From the NCBI GenBank assembly GCA_003164675.1, contig PLTX01000063.1:71318-135317 (forward strand): DNA of 64,000 nucleotides, written 5' to 3'. This document shows, piece by piece, positions 10,133 to 20,171 of this stretch. This stretch comes from Verrucomicrobiota bacterium. GTDB lineage: Bacteria > Verrucomicrobiota > Verrucomicrobiia > Palsa-1439. Below the pieces are notes generated by a model, which made no database searches, had not been told where the DNA came from, and saw only the letters and a list, made by a program, of their open reading frames with translations. How positions within the stretch are numbered: position 1 is the first letter of the stretch; each line of letters begins with the position of its first letter. The translations under genes were made by a program, and so were the position numbers.

Positions 10133-10421
10133 CGAGCCGTTCATTTGCCCGAATTGCGGCGCCGAAGTTCCCGCAAAGGCCCGGGCGTGTCCCGAGTGTG
10201 GCGCCGACGAGAAGACGGGCTGGTCGGACGATACAATCTATGACGGCACCGGCATCGAAGACCCGGACGAATTCAACTACGAGGATTGGAAACGGCGCGA
10301 GGTGGATGGCCGGGGGCCGCGGCGAACGAGCAAGCAGTGGTTTTGGTGGGGCGTGACGATCCTGATTCTGGTGTTGCTGTTGTGGTTGATTGGTTCGCGG
10401 CTGTGGCGTGCCATCCCGTAG
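10119..10421 (+). CDS. Zinc-ribbon protein with C-terminal TM helix
   Basis: FICPNCGAEVPAKARACPECGADEKTGW then QWFWWGVTILILVLLLWLIG. Confidence 0.8.
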   Translation: MPRTDEPFICPNCGAEVPAKARACPECGADEKTGWSDDTIYDGTGIEDPDEFNYEDWKRREVDGRGPRRTSKQWFWWGVTILILVLLLWLIGSRLWRAIP

Positions 10422-11955
10422 GCAGTCATTCGCTTTGAAAACAGGATCCGCTATCTTGAAGATCGACAACCGACGCTCGGTAGCTTTGCTGGGCGTCGTA
10501 CTCCTGGCGGCGCTCGGGCTTCGAATGTTTCATCTCCAGGATCGCGTGCTGTGGTTGGACGAAGCCGATTCGTTGCTGATTGCCAGAGCGGGTCCCGCTG
10601 AGATTATCGATGCCGTTCGCGATGATATTCACAGCCCGTTTTATTACCTGATATTACATTACTGGCAATTCATAGTCGGTGGCGAAGCCGGGGCGCGGCG
10701 GCTGTCAGTGCTCGCCGGGGTCGCAACGGTGGCCGTGGTGTATGCGATGGGGCGCACCCTCGCAGGGCGTGGCGCGGGGTTGTTGGCCGCAGCGTTTCTG
10801 GCGGTGTGTCCTCTGCATGTTTGGTACTCCCAGGAAACTAGGATGTATGCGTTGCAGACGTTGCTCGTGACCTTGTCGTTCCTGTTCATGGTATTGGCGT
10901 TACGGCAGCGACGAGCGGCGCTCTGGATGGGTTATTCGGTCGTTGCCGCGCTGAGCCTGTACGCGCAGTACGCTTCGGTCTACGCTCTCGTTGCTCAGAA
11001 TGTGTTTGTCCTTGCCTATAACCGGCGGGATCGCCAGAAACAGCATTACTGGTTGGCATCGCAATGCGTCGTGATGGTCCTGTTTGCACCCTGGTTGCCA
11101 GTTTTCGTCTCCCAAACGAGGATGGGCATGGGCAGCTCGTGGATGGAGCCGCTGGAGTTCAGCCGGGTACTGGCCTTCTTCTCACTCTTCAGTGGTGCGT
11201 ACCTCGGAGACCCGCATGGGCGTTCTGTGTCCGTGGCGATCACAATGGCGGCGTTGATCGTTCCGATAACGATTTTGTTCCGCCGCCGGGAGTCTCGTCA
11301 ATTCGCCGCGCTGCTGGCTCTCTGGTTCGTTGTGCCGGTGGTTCTCCTGGCAATGCAGTCATTGAATCAAAACCGCTTCCTGCCGCGTGCGTTGCTATGC
11401 ACGACACCACCGCTCGCCTTGTTGCTGGGCTGCGCCGTGACCCAGCCGGGCAAAATGGCCACCCGCACCGTTCTGGTTCTCACCGGGATCGCCCTCTTCG
11501 TTGCGAATCTCTATGCCTTGCGAAATTACTATTTTTTGGAGAATCGATGGGTGAAATCCGATTTGCGCGAGGCTGCCGGCAAAGTCGCGAAAGAATTTCA
11601 AGCGGGTGACGTGGTTGTGCACATAACGGAATCTTCGCTTCGACCGTTTCAGTGTTACCTGGGAGATGGAGTCGGTCAAGGCGTGATCGACCCGCCTGCG
11701 TACCTGCCGCATAAGTTCCGTGTAATAGGAGATGAGCGCCTGCCACAATCCACCAGTGAGTTCCGGCGCATCTGGCTGGTTCTGTATCCGGATCGATTTC
11801 ATCCAAACCTAGCGGAAACGACCCGCAACTGGATGAATCACCATCACCATTTCGTTCGCGCGCTCTACGACTCCGGCACCGTTTTCGTTGGCCTTTACGA
11901 ACGTCAAGACCCGCAACTGGTCCCAGCCGCCATGCAGAACTCCCAGAAGTCTTGA
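10390..11955 (+). CDS. GT39/ArnT-like membrane glycosyltransferase (true start probably near 10456)
   Basis: LRMFHLQDRVLWLDEADSLLIARAGPAEIIDAVRDDIHSPFYYLILHYW…SQETRMYALQTLL: GT-C fold signature. Confidence 0.8.
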   Translation: MVRGCGVPSRRQSFALKTGSAILKIDNRRSVALLGVVLLAALGLRMFHLQDRVLWLDEADSLLIARAGPAEIIDAVRDDIHSPFYYLILHYWQFIVGGEAGARRLSVLAGVATVAVVYAMGRTLAGRGAGLLAAAFLAVCPLHVWYSQETRMYALQTLLVTLSFLFMVLALRQRRAALWMGYSVVAALSLYAQYASVYALVAQNVFVLAYNRRDRQKQHYWLASQCVVMVLFAPWLPVFVSQTRMGMGSSWMEPLEFSRVLAFFSLFSGAYLGDPHGRSVSVAITMAALIVPITILFRRRESRQFAALLALWFVVPVVLLAMQSLNQNRFLPRALLCTTPPLALLLGCAVTQPGKMATRTVLVLTGIALFVANLYALRNYYFLENRWVKSDLREAAGKVAKEFQAGDVVVHITESSLRPFQCYLGDGVGQGVIDPPAYLPHKFRVIGDERLPQSTSEFRRIWLVLYPDRFHPNLAETTRNWMNHHHHFVRALYDSGTVFVGLYERQDPQLVPAAMQNSQKS

Positions 11956-12006
11956 TTGCCATCGCCGTCGCACTTACAGTGGCGGGCGCGAGGCGCGACA
12001 GTTTTG

Positions 12007-15000
12007 ATGAAGCATTCGGATTTTGTTCATTTGCATTTGCACACGGAGTACAGCCTGCTCGACGGGGCATGCCGCATATCGGACGTGGTCGACAAGGCGC
12101 ATGAGTGCAAGATGCCGGCGGTGGCGATGACCGACCATGGCAACATGTTCGGGGCGATCGAATTCTACAAAACCGCTCAGGAGAAAGGGCTCAAGCCGAT
12201 CATCGGCTGCGAAACCTACATCGCCCCCGGCTCGCGTCTCGACAAGAAATCCACCAACGCCCGCGACGCCGCGTTCCATCTGGTGCTGCTGGCCAAGGAC
12301 GAGGTCGGCTACAAGAACCTTGTTAAACTCGTTTCCTCCGCGCATCTCGAAGGCTTCTATTACAAGCCGCGCATCGACAAGGAGATCCTCGCCCAACACT
12401 CCAAAGGACTCATCGGCCTCACGTCCTGCCTCAAAGGCGAAGTCCCAAACAAGATCAAAGAGGGCCAGATCGATCTGGCGAAAGCCGCGTTGGACGAGTA
12501 TCGCCAGATTTTCGAGCCCGGCGATTTCTATGTCGAACTCCAGAACCACGGCATCGAAGAGCAACGCACGGTCAACCGCACGCTGATCCCGTGGGCGAAG
12601 GAGTTCAATCTTCCCATGGTCGCCACCAACGACGTGCATTACGTCGAACGCGAGCATTGGGAGGCGCACGATTGCCTGATTTGCCTGCAGACACAGTCGC
12701 TGCTCTCCGATGAAAAGCGGATGCGGTACGTAGCCCAGCAGTTTTATCTGCGGACGCCGGAGGAAATGCACGAATTATTCGCCGAGACGCCCGAAGCGCT
12801 CAAGAACACCCTAGCGGTCGCCGAAAAGTGCAATCTCCTGATGGAATTCGGCAAGCTTCGGTTTCCTGTTTACGAACCGCCAACGGGGTTCACGCGTGAA
12901 CATTACCTGCGGCATTTGTGCGAGCAGGGGCTGCGCGACCGGTACGGCATCGAATGGAAACAGCCGAAAAACCCGCAGGAAAAGCAGATCGTTGACCGCG
13001 TGGAGTTCGAATTGAAGATCATGGAGAAGACGGGCTTTGTCAGTTACTTCCTGATCGTCTGGGACTTTGTCCATTTTGCGAGGAGTAACGGTATCCCGGT
13101 CGGCCCCGGTCGTGGCAGCGCCGCCGGCAGCGTGGTCGCGTACATCTTGAAGATCACCGACATCGATCCGCTCCGCTACAACCTGCTCTTCGAGCGTTTC
13201 CTCAATCCCGAGCGTATTTCGCCGCCCGATATCGACATGGACTTCTGCTACAACCGCCGCCCCGAAGTCATCGATTACGTGCGCAAGAAGTACGGTGATG
13301 ATCACGTCGCCCAGATCATCACGTTCGGCACACTCGGCGCGAAAATGGTCGTGCGTGACGTCGGTCGCGTGATGGGGCTTTCGTACGGCGAGTGCGACCG
13401 GATCGCCAAGATGATCCCGCCGGACATCGGCATGACGCTGAAGAAGGCACTGGAGATCAATCCTGAGTTGAAGGGCGCCTACAACAACGAGGCGACCGTC
13501 AAACGCGTGATCGATTACGGGTTCACGCTCGAAGGCCTCTCGCGCAACGCTTCGACCCACGCCGCGGGCGTGGTCATCGGCGCCGAGGCCCTGACGAACG
13601 TTGTTCCGCTTACCACGGGCACGAACTCGAACGAAATCGTCACGCAGTACTCGATGAATCCACTCGGCGATCTCGGTCTGCTGAAGATGGACTTCCTCGG
13701 GCTGAAGACACTCACGGTGATCAAAGACGCGCTCGATCTGGTCGAGCAAACCACGGGCCGGCATCTCGATATCGACGAGATTCCCCTGCATGACAAGAAG
13801 ACGTTCGATCTGCTGGCGAAAGCCAACACCATCGGCGTGTTCCAACTTGAATCTCAAGGGATGCGTGATTTGTGCCGCCGCATCGGCGTCGACTCCATCG
13901 ACGTGATCATCGCGCTGATCGCTCTGTTCCGCCCCGGGCCGATGAACATGCTCGACGATTACGTCAACCGCAAACACGGCAAGGTCAAGGTCGCGTACGA
14001 CCATCCCTTGCTCGAACCAATCCTCCGGGAAACGTTCGGCGTATTCGTGTACCAGGAGCAGGTGATGCAGGCCACGAGCGCCCTGGCGGGTTACTCGCTG
14101 GGCGGCGCCGACGTGCTCCGCCGCGCGATGGGCAAGAAAAAGCCGGAGGAAATGGAGAAGCAGCGCGAGATTTTCATCAAGGGCTGCCACGAGAAGAACA
14201 AGATCCCGCGGGGCAAGGCCAACCAGATTTTCGACATGCTGGCGAAATTCGCCGGGTACGGCTTCAACAAGTCGCACAGCGCCGCCTATGGTGTCGTTTC
14301 GTACCAGACCGCCTGGCTCAAGGCCAATTACCCCGTCGAGTTCATGGCCGCGCTTCTTTCCAACGAACTGGCCAACACCGACAAGATCCAATTATTCATC
14401 AACGAGTGCAAACGCATGGGCATCGAGGTGCTGGCACCCGATGTCAACGAGAGCGGCGTGCGCTTCACCGTGCGCGGCGGCAAGATTCGTTTCGGCCTCG
14501 CGGCGATCAAGAACGTCGGTGAGATCGCGGTGGAAAATGTCATCCGCGTGCGCGATGCGGGCGGACGGTTCCAGTCGTTCGAAGATTTCTGTACCCGCGT
14601 CGACCTGCGGATTGTGAACCGGAAAGTGCTGGAATGCCTGGTGAAATGTGGCGCATTTGATTCGTTGGGGGAACTGCGAGCGGTGGTGTTTGCGGCGGTC
14701 GAGTGTCAGATGAACCGCGCGGCCAGCGCACAACGCGACCGCGAACGCGGGCAGACGGCGCTCTTCGATGTGGAGCCGGTCAATGCGCAACACAGGGCCA
14801 CGGGGCAACCACCCGCGGTTGACTGGTCGCAGAGCGAGATGCTCGCCTTCGAGAAAGAACTTCTCGGATTCTACGTCACCGGGCATCCGTTGAGCCAGTA
14901 TGCCGAGGTATTGCGACGTTACGAACTCGCCTCGTCGGGACAATTGACACAACTCCAGGACGGACAGATGACCCGCATCGGCGGGATCATCAGCAAATTG

Positions 15001-15525
15001 ACCCCGAAAACGACGAAGCAGGGCAGGCCGATGGCCATCATGACGCTGGAAGACCTCGATGGCTCGGTGGAGATATTGGTTTTTCCCGAGTCATACGCCA
15101 AATATGCGGCGAGCTTGAAAGCGGACGCCGCGATCTTTGTATGTGGCATGGCCAATTTGCGCGAAGACAAACCCAAGATTGTCGCCGACCAGATCATTCC
15201 GCTGGACGACGTGCCGAAGAGATTCACGAAGGCGGTTCACATCCGTCTCTCGGCCGGCACGACGGAGGATTCCATTCTCACCCGCGTTCAGCACGTGCTG
15301 CACGCGCACAAAGGGAGTGTGCCTGTTTTATTCTGCTTCATTTACCCCGACGGCAAACTGGTCTTTCTGGAAGCGCACGAACATTTCTCCGTGTCACCGA
15401 CGCAGCAATTCGTGCGCGACGTCGAGGCCATCCTCGGCGAAGACAGCGTCTGGCTCAAGGTGGACACCGAGAAGCTGGCCGCGACCAACGGCAGCCGCCG
15501 CGAGCGCCGCTTCGCCGCGGCGTAA
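12007..15525 (+). CDS. dnaE: DNA polymerase III subunit alpha
   Basis: PHP start KHSDFVHLHLHTEYSLLDGACRI; PDIDMDFCYNRRPEVIDYVRKKYG; FNKSHSAAYGVVSYQTAWLKANYP. Confidence 0.98.
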   Translation: MKHSDFVHLHLHTEYSLLDGACRISDVVDKAHECKMPAVAMTDHGNMFGAIEFYKTAQEKGLKPIIGCETYIAPGSRLDKKSTNARDAAFHLVLLAKDEVGYKNLVKLVSSAHLEGFYYKPRIDKEILAQHSKGLIGLTSCLKGEVPNKIKEGQIDLAKAALDEYRQIFEPGDFYVELQNHGIEEQRTVNRTLIPWAKEFNLPMVATNDVHYVEREHWEAHDCLICLQTQSLLSDEKRMRYVAQQFYLRTPEEMHELFAETPEALKNTLAVAEKCNLLMEFGKLRFPVYEPPTGFTREHYLRHLCEQGLRDRYGIEWKQPKNPQEKQIVDRVEFELKIMEKTGFVSYFLIVWDFVHFARSNGIPVGPGRGSAAGSVVAYILKITDIDPLRYNLLFERFLNPERISPPDIDMDFCYNRRPEVIDYVRKKYGDDHVAQIITFGTLGAKMVVRDVGRVMGLSYGECDRIAKMIPPDIGMTLKKALEINPELKGAYNNEATVKRVIDYGFTLEGLSRNASTHAAGVVIGAEALTNVVPLTTGTNSNEIVTQYSMNPLGDLGLLKMDFLGLKTLTVIKDALDLVEQTTGRHLDIDEIPLHDKKTFDLLAKANTIGVFQLESQGMRDLCRRIGVDSIDVIIALIALFRPGPMNMLDDYVNRKHGKVKVAYDHPLLEPILRETFGVFVYQEQVMQATSALAGYSLGGADVLRRAMGKKKPEEMEKQREIFIKGCHEKNKIPRGKANQIFDMLAKFAGYGFNKSHSAAYGVVSYQTAWLKANYPVEFMAALLSNELANTDKIQLFINECKRMGIEVLAPDVNESGVRFTVRGGKIRFGLAAIKNVGEIAVENVIRVRDAGGRFQSFEDFCTRVDLRIVNRKVLECLVKCGAFDSLGELRAVVFAAVECQMNRAASAQRDRERGQTALFDVEPVNAQHRATGQPPAVDWSQSEMLAFEKELLGFYVTGHPLSQYAEVLRRYELASSGQLTQLQDGQMTRIGGIISKLTPKTTKQGRPMAIMTLEDLDGSVEILVFPESYAKYAASLKADAAIFVCGMANLREDKPKIVADQIIPLDDVPKRFTKAVHIRLSAGTTEDSILTRVQHVLHAHKGSVPVLFCFIYPDGKLVFLEAHEHFSVSPTQQFVRDVEAILGEDSVWLKVDTEKLAATNGSRRERRFAAA

Positions 15526-15614
15526 GGCCTGCTGGTCGCAAGTCGTCACGGTCTACTCCGCAAGCGGGTGGCTTGAGATCTTTCTTATTGCCCAGTCCAA
15601 CAGCCTCACGGCTG

Positions 15615-16163
15615 TCACTTCGATGGAATGGCGAGCTTCTGCCCGACCTTTAGCGAGTCGCTGGTCAGGTTGTTGGCCTTCCTCAAGTCGGCAATGGTGA
15701 CGCCGTTATTCTTCGCAATGGACGTCAGCGTATCGCCCTTTTGAACCACGTACTCGTTGCCATTGGCCGGCGCAGTCGATGAATTGGCAGCGCCACCGCC
15801 ACCGTGCGAACCACTCATGGCCCCGAGTTCTTTGGCCAGTTGATCGAGGATGACCTTCTTGTCCGTCTCACGGGCAGCGTCGAGCGCCTTCACGCGCGCC
15901 TCCAATGCCTGCAGGTCGTTAACCGAAGCACTTGGTCCGGATTGATGCACTTCCGCGAGTTGCGCCTGGATTTGTTTGAGGTCCTGCTGGATTTGCTGCT
16001 GGTTGAATTGGATCGCATCGACATCCGCTCGGAGCTTGCTGACGCGCTCGTCGATGATGGATACCTGCTGAGCGATGGTTTGGTCCTCGGCTGGCGCAGA
16101 TGATGCACTGGCGACACTGAGGACAGCTAGTGCGGCAAAAACGAGAAGCTCCTTGTGTTTCAT
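15615..16163 (-). CDS. Secreted coiled-coil protein with C-terminal LysM domain
   Basis: Signal peptide; NEYVVQKGDTLTSIAKNNGVTIADLRKANNLTSDSLKVGQKLAIPSK. Confidence 0.9.
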   Translation of the reverse strand: MKHKELLVFAALAVLSVASASSAPAEDQTIAQQVSIIDERVSKLRADVDAIQFNQQQIQQDLKQIQAQLAEVHQSGPSASVNDLQALEARVKALDAARETDKKVILDQLAKELGAMSGSHGGGGAANSSTAPANGNEYVVQKGDTLTSIAKNNGVTIADLRKANNLTSDSLKVGQKLAIPSK

Positions 16164-16272
16164 GGTGGCAGTCTAGAAACCATGCGGAAACGTTGCAAGT
16201 CCCGAATCTCCATATGCCGAACGCCATAGCCCGGAGGCCAATAATGGCTGGCCTGAATCGTGCTTCCTTAGA

Positions 16273-17664
16273 ATGACGGACCAGTATTTCATGAGCACAA
16301 CCGATCTTCAACATACCGAGGAAATGGCGGTTGAAGCAGAGTTGGGAGGCCCCGTCCCATCCCCAATTGCGACGGATTCGGTCACCCCGCTGTTCACCAA
16401 TCCCGCCGACTGGTTCGTCCCCCCATTCCCTGAGAAGTTGGAGGATTTGGACGTCAACCCCGGCTTCCTCGCCGATCTCGCTCTGAAGACCGTGCCGCTG
16501 GATAGCGACTGCAGCACCAGCACGATCGCGGCCCGCATGCACCTGGGCATGATGATCACCGAGGCGCTTCTCCAGCGGTTGTGCCACGACAAATTTATTG
16601 AAATCAAAGGTGTAGTGGGCCTGCACAACCATCGCTACGCGATGCTCGACCACGGCTGGGAGGAGTTGCGACGGCTCACCAGCTTTTGCAGTTACGCCGG
16701 TCCGTCTCCCGTCTCACTGAAGTCATATACGGAGATGATCACGCAGCAGGTGCGCAACCGTCCGCCCGCGTCACGCCAGGCCCTCGATCAGGCGATGTCG
16801 AACCTGATTCTCTCCGATTACGCCAAGGAAATCATCGGTTTGGTCATCGGTTCGGGACGCAGCCTGTTCCTCACGGGACCGTCTGGCAACGGCAAGACCG
16901 CCATGGCGCGAGCACTCGTCGACGCGCTCCCCGGCGAAGTCTGGATCCCGTATGCCATCGAAGTGGACGGCCAGGTGATCCGCGTCTTTGACACCCACAA
17001 CCATTCACCCGTTCCGCACGCGAACGACAATTATGATCGCCGCTGGGTGCGCATCCGTCCGCCGCTGGTGGTGGTGGGCGGAGAATTGACACTCGACAGC
17101 CTTGAACTCGCGTTCACCGAGACGCAGCGTTTTTACGAGGCGCCGCTGCACATCAAGTCCAACGGCGGCGTGTTGGTGGTGGATGATCTGGGCCGCCAGC
17201 GCTGCTCCGCGACGGAATTGTTGAACCGCTGGATTGTGCCGCTGGAATACCGCGTCGATTACCTCACGTTGAGCACCGGCAAGAAGATTCAGGTGCCGTT
17301 CGAGCAAATCGTGGTGTTTGCGACGAACCTTAACGAATCCGATCTCGAAGACGAAGCGTTCATGCGCCGCATGGGCTACCGCCTCCACGCCGAGCCACCC
17401 AGTCCCGAAACCTACACCGAGATCTTCCTGCGGTATGCCCGCTCGCGTGGGTTGTTCGCGGACGAAAACCTGATTCCGCAGCTGTTGCGGAAATATCAGG
17501 TCGAAGGGCGCATCCCCAAGGCGTGTGATCCGCGCGATTTGATCGACCGCACCATCGACCGCTGCCGCCTGCTCCGCCAGCCCGTCAAACTCACCGAAGA
17601 AGGCCTCGACATCGTCTGGAAGGGCTATTTCGGCCAACCCAGCACCGATCCAAAGCGGCGTTGA
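16273..17664 (+). CDS. AAA+ ATPase, orphan
   Basis: Walker A FLTGPSGNGKTAMARALVDALPGE; Walker B GGVLVVDDLGRQRCSATELLNRWIVPLE. Confidence 0.8.
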   Translation: MTDQYFMSTTDLQHTEEMAVEAELGGPVPSPIATDSVTPLFTNPADWFVPPFPEKLEDLDVNPGFLADLALKTVPLDSDCSTSTIAARMHLGMMITEALLQRLCHDKFIEIKGVVGLHNHRYAMLDHGWEELRRLTSFCSYAGPSPVSLKSYTEMITQQVRNRPPASRQALDQAMSNLILSDYAKEIIGLVIGSGRSLFLTGPSGNGKTAMARALVDALPGEVWIPYAIEVDGQVIRVFDTHNHSPVPHANDNYDRRWVRIRPPLVVVGGELTLDSLELAFTETQRFYEAPLHIKSNGGVLVVDDLGRQRCSATELLNRWIVPLEYRVDYLTLSTGKKIQVPFEQIVVFATNLNESDLEDEAFMRRMGYRLHAEPPSPETYTEIFLRYARSRGLFADENLIPQLLRKYQVEGRIPKACDPRDLIDRTIDRCRLLRQPVKLTEEGLDIVWKGYFGQPSTDPKRR

Positions 17665-17740
17665 CGCCTCAACTTGGCTTTGTTTCATCCAGTTTTCCAC
17701 GCCGGCTTGAATAAACTTTGGTTCGTTCTACGAAATCACG

Positions 17741-17828
17741 CTTTTTTGAAGCGACCCCGTCGTGCCCAGGTCGCAATCATGTTTTTTTGAAGCGACCATG
17801 TTGTGCTTGGGTCGCAATTCGTTTTTTT
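17741..17828. repeat. 40-bp tandem repeat (2.2 copies), each with a GCGACC…GGTCGC hairpin and T7 run
   Basis: cttttttgaagcgaccccgtcgtgcccaggtcgcaatcat / gtttttttgaagcgaccatgttgtgcttgggtcgcaattc / gttttttt. Confidence 0.9.
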
Positions 17829-18205
17829 ACGCCCGCCCTACCTCCCCTATGGTAGGAACGGCTCTCCGAGCCGTCCGCTCATCCCCATCGCGCCATCCCT
17901 TGCCGTGGTCGTCAGCCGACCGCTATGTCAAACAACACAACAACTCGGATGGATGCTACCACACGCCCCCCACCGCGTCCAGCAAGAAATATCGTTGGCG
18001 GATAACAAGGGCGTATCGGGGCGCCAGCCACCATTCGAGACAGACAGATGTAGCCACGGCGCTCTGTCGCCGTGCGGGGACGCGCCCCGACAGAGTGGGG
18101 CGGCTGCGACACGGCCAAATGTGCCAGTGTCCACATGCATCCCGCCGCTTTCCGAAAACAAGCAGGGCATTGCCAGCGCCGGAGTTTTTCAATATCGTTG
18201 GCCAC

Positions 18206-18949
18206 ATGAACCATGATCTGAAAGGAAAGGTCGCGTTGGTCACGGGCGCATCGCGCGGGATCGGTCGCGCCATCGCCGAACGCCTCAGCCGTGACGGCGC
18301 CGCGGTCGCCGTGAATTACGCCTCACAGACCGCGGCAGCCCGCGAACTTGTCAGCAAAATCGAATCCGCCGGCGGAGAGGCGTTTGCCATTCAGGCCGAC
18401 GTGGCGCGCGTCGCGGACGTCGTCCGGCTCTTCGACGAAACCATCGCCCGCTTCGGGAAGCTCGATATTCTGGTGAACAACGCCGGCATCATGTCTACCA
18501 AGCCGGTTAGCGCCGTGACCGAGGCCGAGTTCGACCGCATTTTCGCGGTCAATGTGAAAGGCACGTTCTTCGCCTGCCAGCAGGCCGCCACGCGCATGGC
18601 CGACGGCGGGCGCATCATCAATCTGTCCAGCTCGACCACCGCTCGGATGATGCCGAACTACGGAACCTATGTCGCCACCAAAGGCGCGGTAGAACAGTTG
18701 ACGCGTTCGCTCGCGGGGGAACTCGGACCGCGCCGCATCACGGTCAATGCGATTTCGCCGGGCCCGACCGAGACGGAGTTGTTCATGGACGGCAAAACTC
18801 CGGAACAGCTCCAGCGCTTTGCCCAGCAGGCCGCCCTCGGACGCCTCGGTCAACCCGCCGAAATCGCCAACGTCGTCGCCTTCCTCGCCTCCGACGCCGC
18901 CGCCTGGGTGACCGGCCAGAACCTCCGCGTCAACGGCGGCATCGCGTGA
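18206..18949 (+). CDS. SDR family NAD(P)-dependent oxidoreductase
   Basis: KVALVTGASRGIGRAIAERL; DILVNNAGIM; YGTYVATKGAVEQLTRSLAGELGPRRITVNAISPGPTETE. Confidence 0.95.
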   Translation: MNHDLKGKVALVTGASRGIGRAIAERLSRDGAAVAVNYASQTAAARELVSKIESAGGEAFAIQADVARVADVVRLFDETIARFGKLDILVNNAGIMSTKPVSAVTEAEFDRIFAVNVKGTFFACQQAATRMADGGRIINLSSSTTARMMPNYGTYVATKGAVEQLTRSLAGELGPRRITVNAISPGPTETELFMDGKTPEQLQRFAQQAALGRLGQPAEIANVVAFLASDAAAWVTGQNLRVNGGIA

Positions 18950-18974
18950 ACGAAGACCGTTGTCCCGCTCCGGT

Positions 18975-19160
18975 TGTAGCGGCGCTTCTGTGAAGCGCCG
19001 GTCTCCTCACCGTGCCGCTCCAGCCTGCCTCCACCTCTCGTCCGGTTCTGGCGGGGGTCTGGCTCACCCGGAGCCGCCCCTTCGCGCCGAGTCCGTGCCG
19101 CATTGTAGGGCAACCGCTCCGGTTGCCGTCGTAGTGTAGCCGCGGCGCTCTGTCGCCGCG
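18975..19160. repeat. Cluster of three 'TGTAG + hairpin' palindromic elements
   Basis: 18975-19000 TGTAGC-GGCGCTTC-tgt-GAAGCGCC-G; 19104-19127 TGTAG-GGCAACCG-ctc-CGGTTGCC; 19135-19160 TGTAGC-CGCGGCG-ctctgt-CGCCGCG. Confidence 0.85.
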
Positions 19161-19310
19161 CCCGTTAATCCCCCTTCGAATGCGCATCCTTGCCATAGTC
19201 ATATCGGTAACCACGGTTGGAGTTTGGAGGAAACCGCCCAACTCCTGCCTTGATGTTCGGGCGTCGTAGGTTCAGGTTTGGGTCTTCAAGCACCCGAACA
19301 GGCTGGGTAT

Positions 19311-19484
19311 ATGAAATCAAAACAACTTGCGAACGTCTTGATCAAGATTCTGGGGCTTTACGTCTGTCTATGCGCTATCCCGGGATTGGTTGCCGGCATT
19401 GCGGCTGGTTTTGCCTGGGCCCTGGGAGCGCCAAAATGGAATGACACAATTGCCTACATGTTGCCCGAGGCGGTTGAGGATTAA
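19311..19484 (+). CDS. Small membrane protein, unknown
   Basis: MKSKQLANVLIKILGLYVCLCAIPGLVAGIAAGFAWALGAPKWNDTIAYMLPEAVED; one hydrophobic segment. Confidence 0.45.
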   Translation: MKSKQLANVLIKILGLYVCLCAIPGLVAGIAAGFAWALGAPKWNDTIAYMLPEAVED

Positions 19485-19706
19485 GGGAGGCACTCGCACG
19501 AAGCTGTTCCCTAATGTTAAGGTTCAAGATGGCAAACAGCTAAGCAAGAGTGCTAAACGTTGGGAGAAAGCATGGGAGAATTGGGGCAAAAGATTTTCTC
19601 AAAGGGAGTCACGCAGATAATTCCCCAAATTAAGACACCGCCCCGAAATCTGCTCAAAAGTCAAATTAAGGCACCGCCGGTCTATCGGTAGTGTCCTAAT
19701 TTGAAA

Positions 19707-20171
19707 TCAGATTGCCATTTTGCGCTCTAGGCACCATGCGTCGAGCGACTTTCCTTCAATTTTACAATGAGGCCAGTTTCGGCCCGAAAATGCCTTGTAG
19801 CCCATTGAAATCTTTGTGCCCTTGGGTGGTTGCGGAATGAACACGAATTGAGGCCACAAGCAAAGGATTGCCTGTTTATGCTCTCTATAGGGAGACTGGT
19901 GCAGAGCCGGAGTCATCACGATATGTGTGATGCCCAATTTGGCACAGATTAGTGGAAGCTTCGCCTTGTTGGAGCCCATACCGTCGTCAGCCGTGATTAC
20001 TATCCAGTCCTTTTCCTTCTCCAACAATGGAATCCACTTTTCGTCCGGCGTACCGGGCTCATAGCACTCAGTGAGGTGCAACGTCTTGAGGTCGGGATAA
20101 TCTTCGGAATAAATCTGGGAAATCTGTACTGGTAACCGCTTGCTCAAGCATTCATCGAAAAAGAGCTTCAC
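19707..20171 (-). CDS. DUF5615/PIN-like toxin-type protein
   Basis: MKLFFDECLSKRLPVQI…WIVITADDGMG: N-terminal D and ITxD layout of DUF5615/Mut7-C-like PIN proteins; overlaps the DUF433 gene by ATGA. Confidence 0.65.
   Translation of the reverse strand: MKLFFDECLSKRLPVQISQIYSEDYPDLKTLHLTECYEPGTPDEKWIPLLEKEKDWIVITADDGMGSNKAKLPLICAKLGITHIVMTPALHQSPYREHKQAILCLWPQFVFIPQPPKGTKISMGYKAFSGRNWPHCKIEGKSLDAWCLERKMAI

Noticed and set aside
8807-10144. 445-aa minus-strand ORF
   Set aside because: Antisense to ubiD; His/Arg/Val-rich shadow composition.
12811-14391. 526-aa minus-strand ORF
   Set aside because: Antisense shadow of dnaE.
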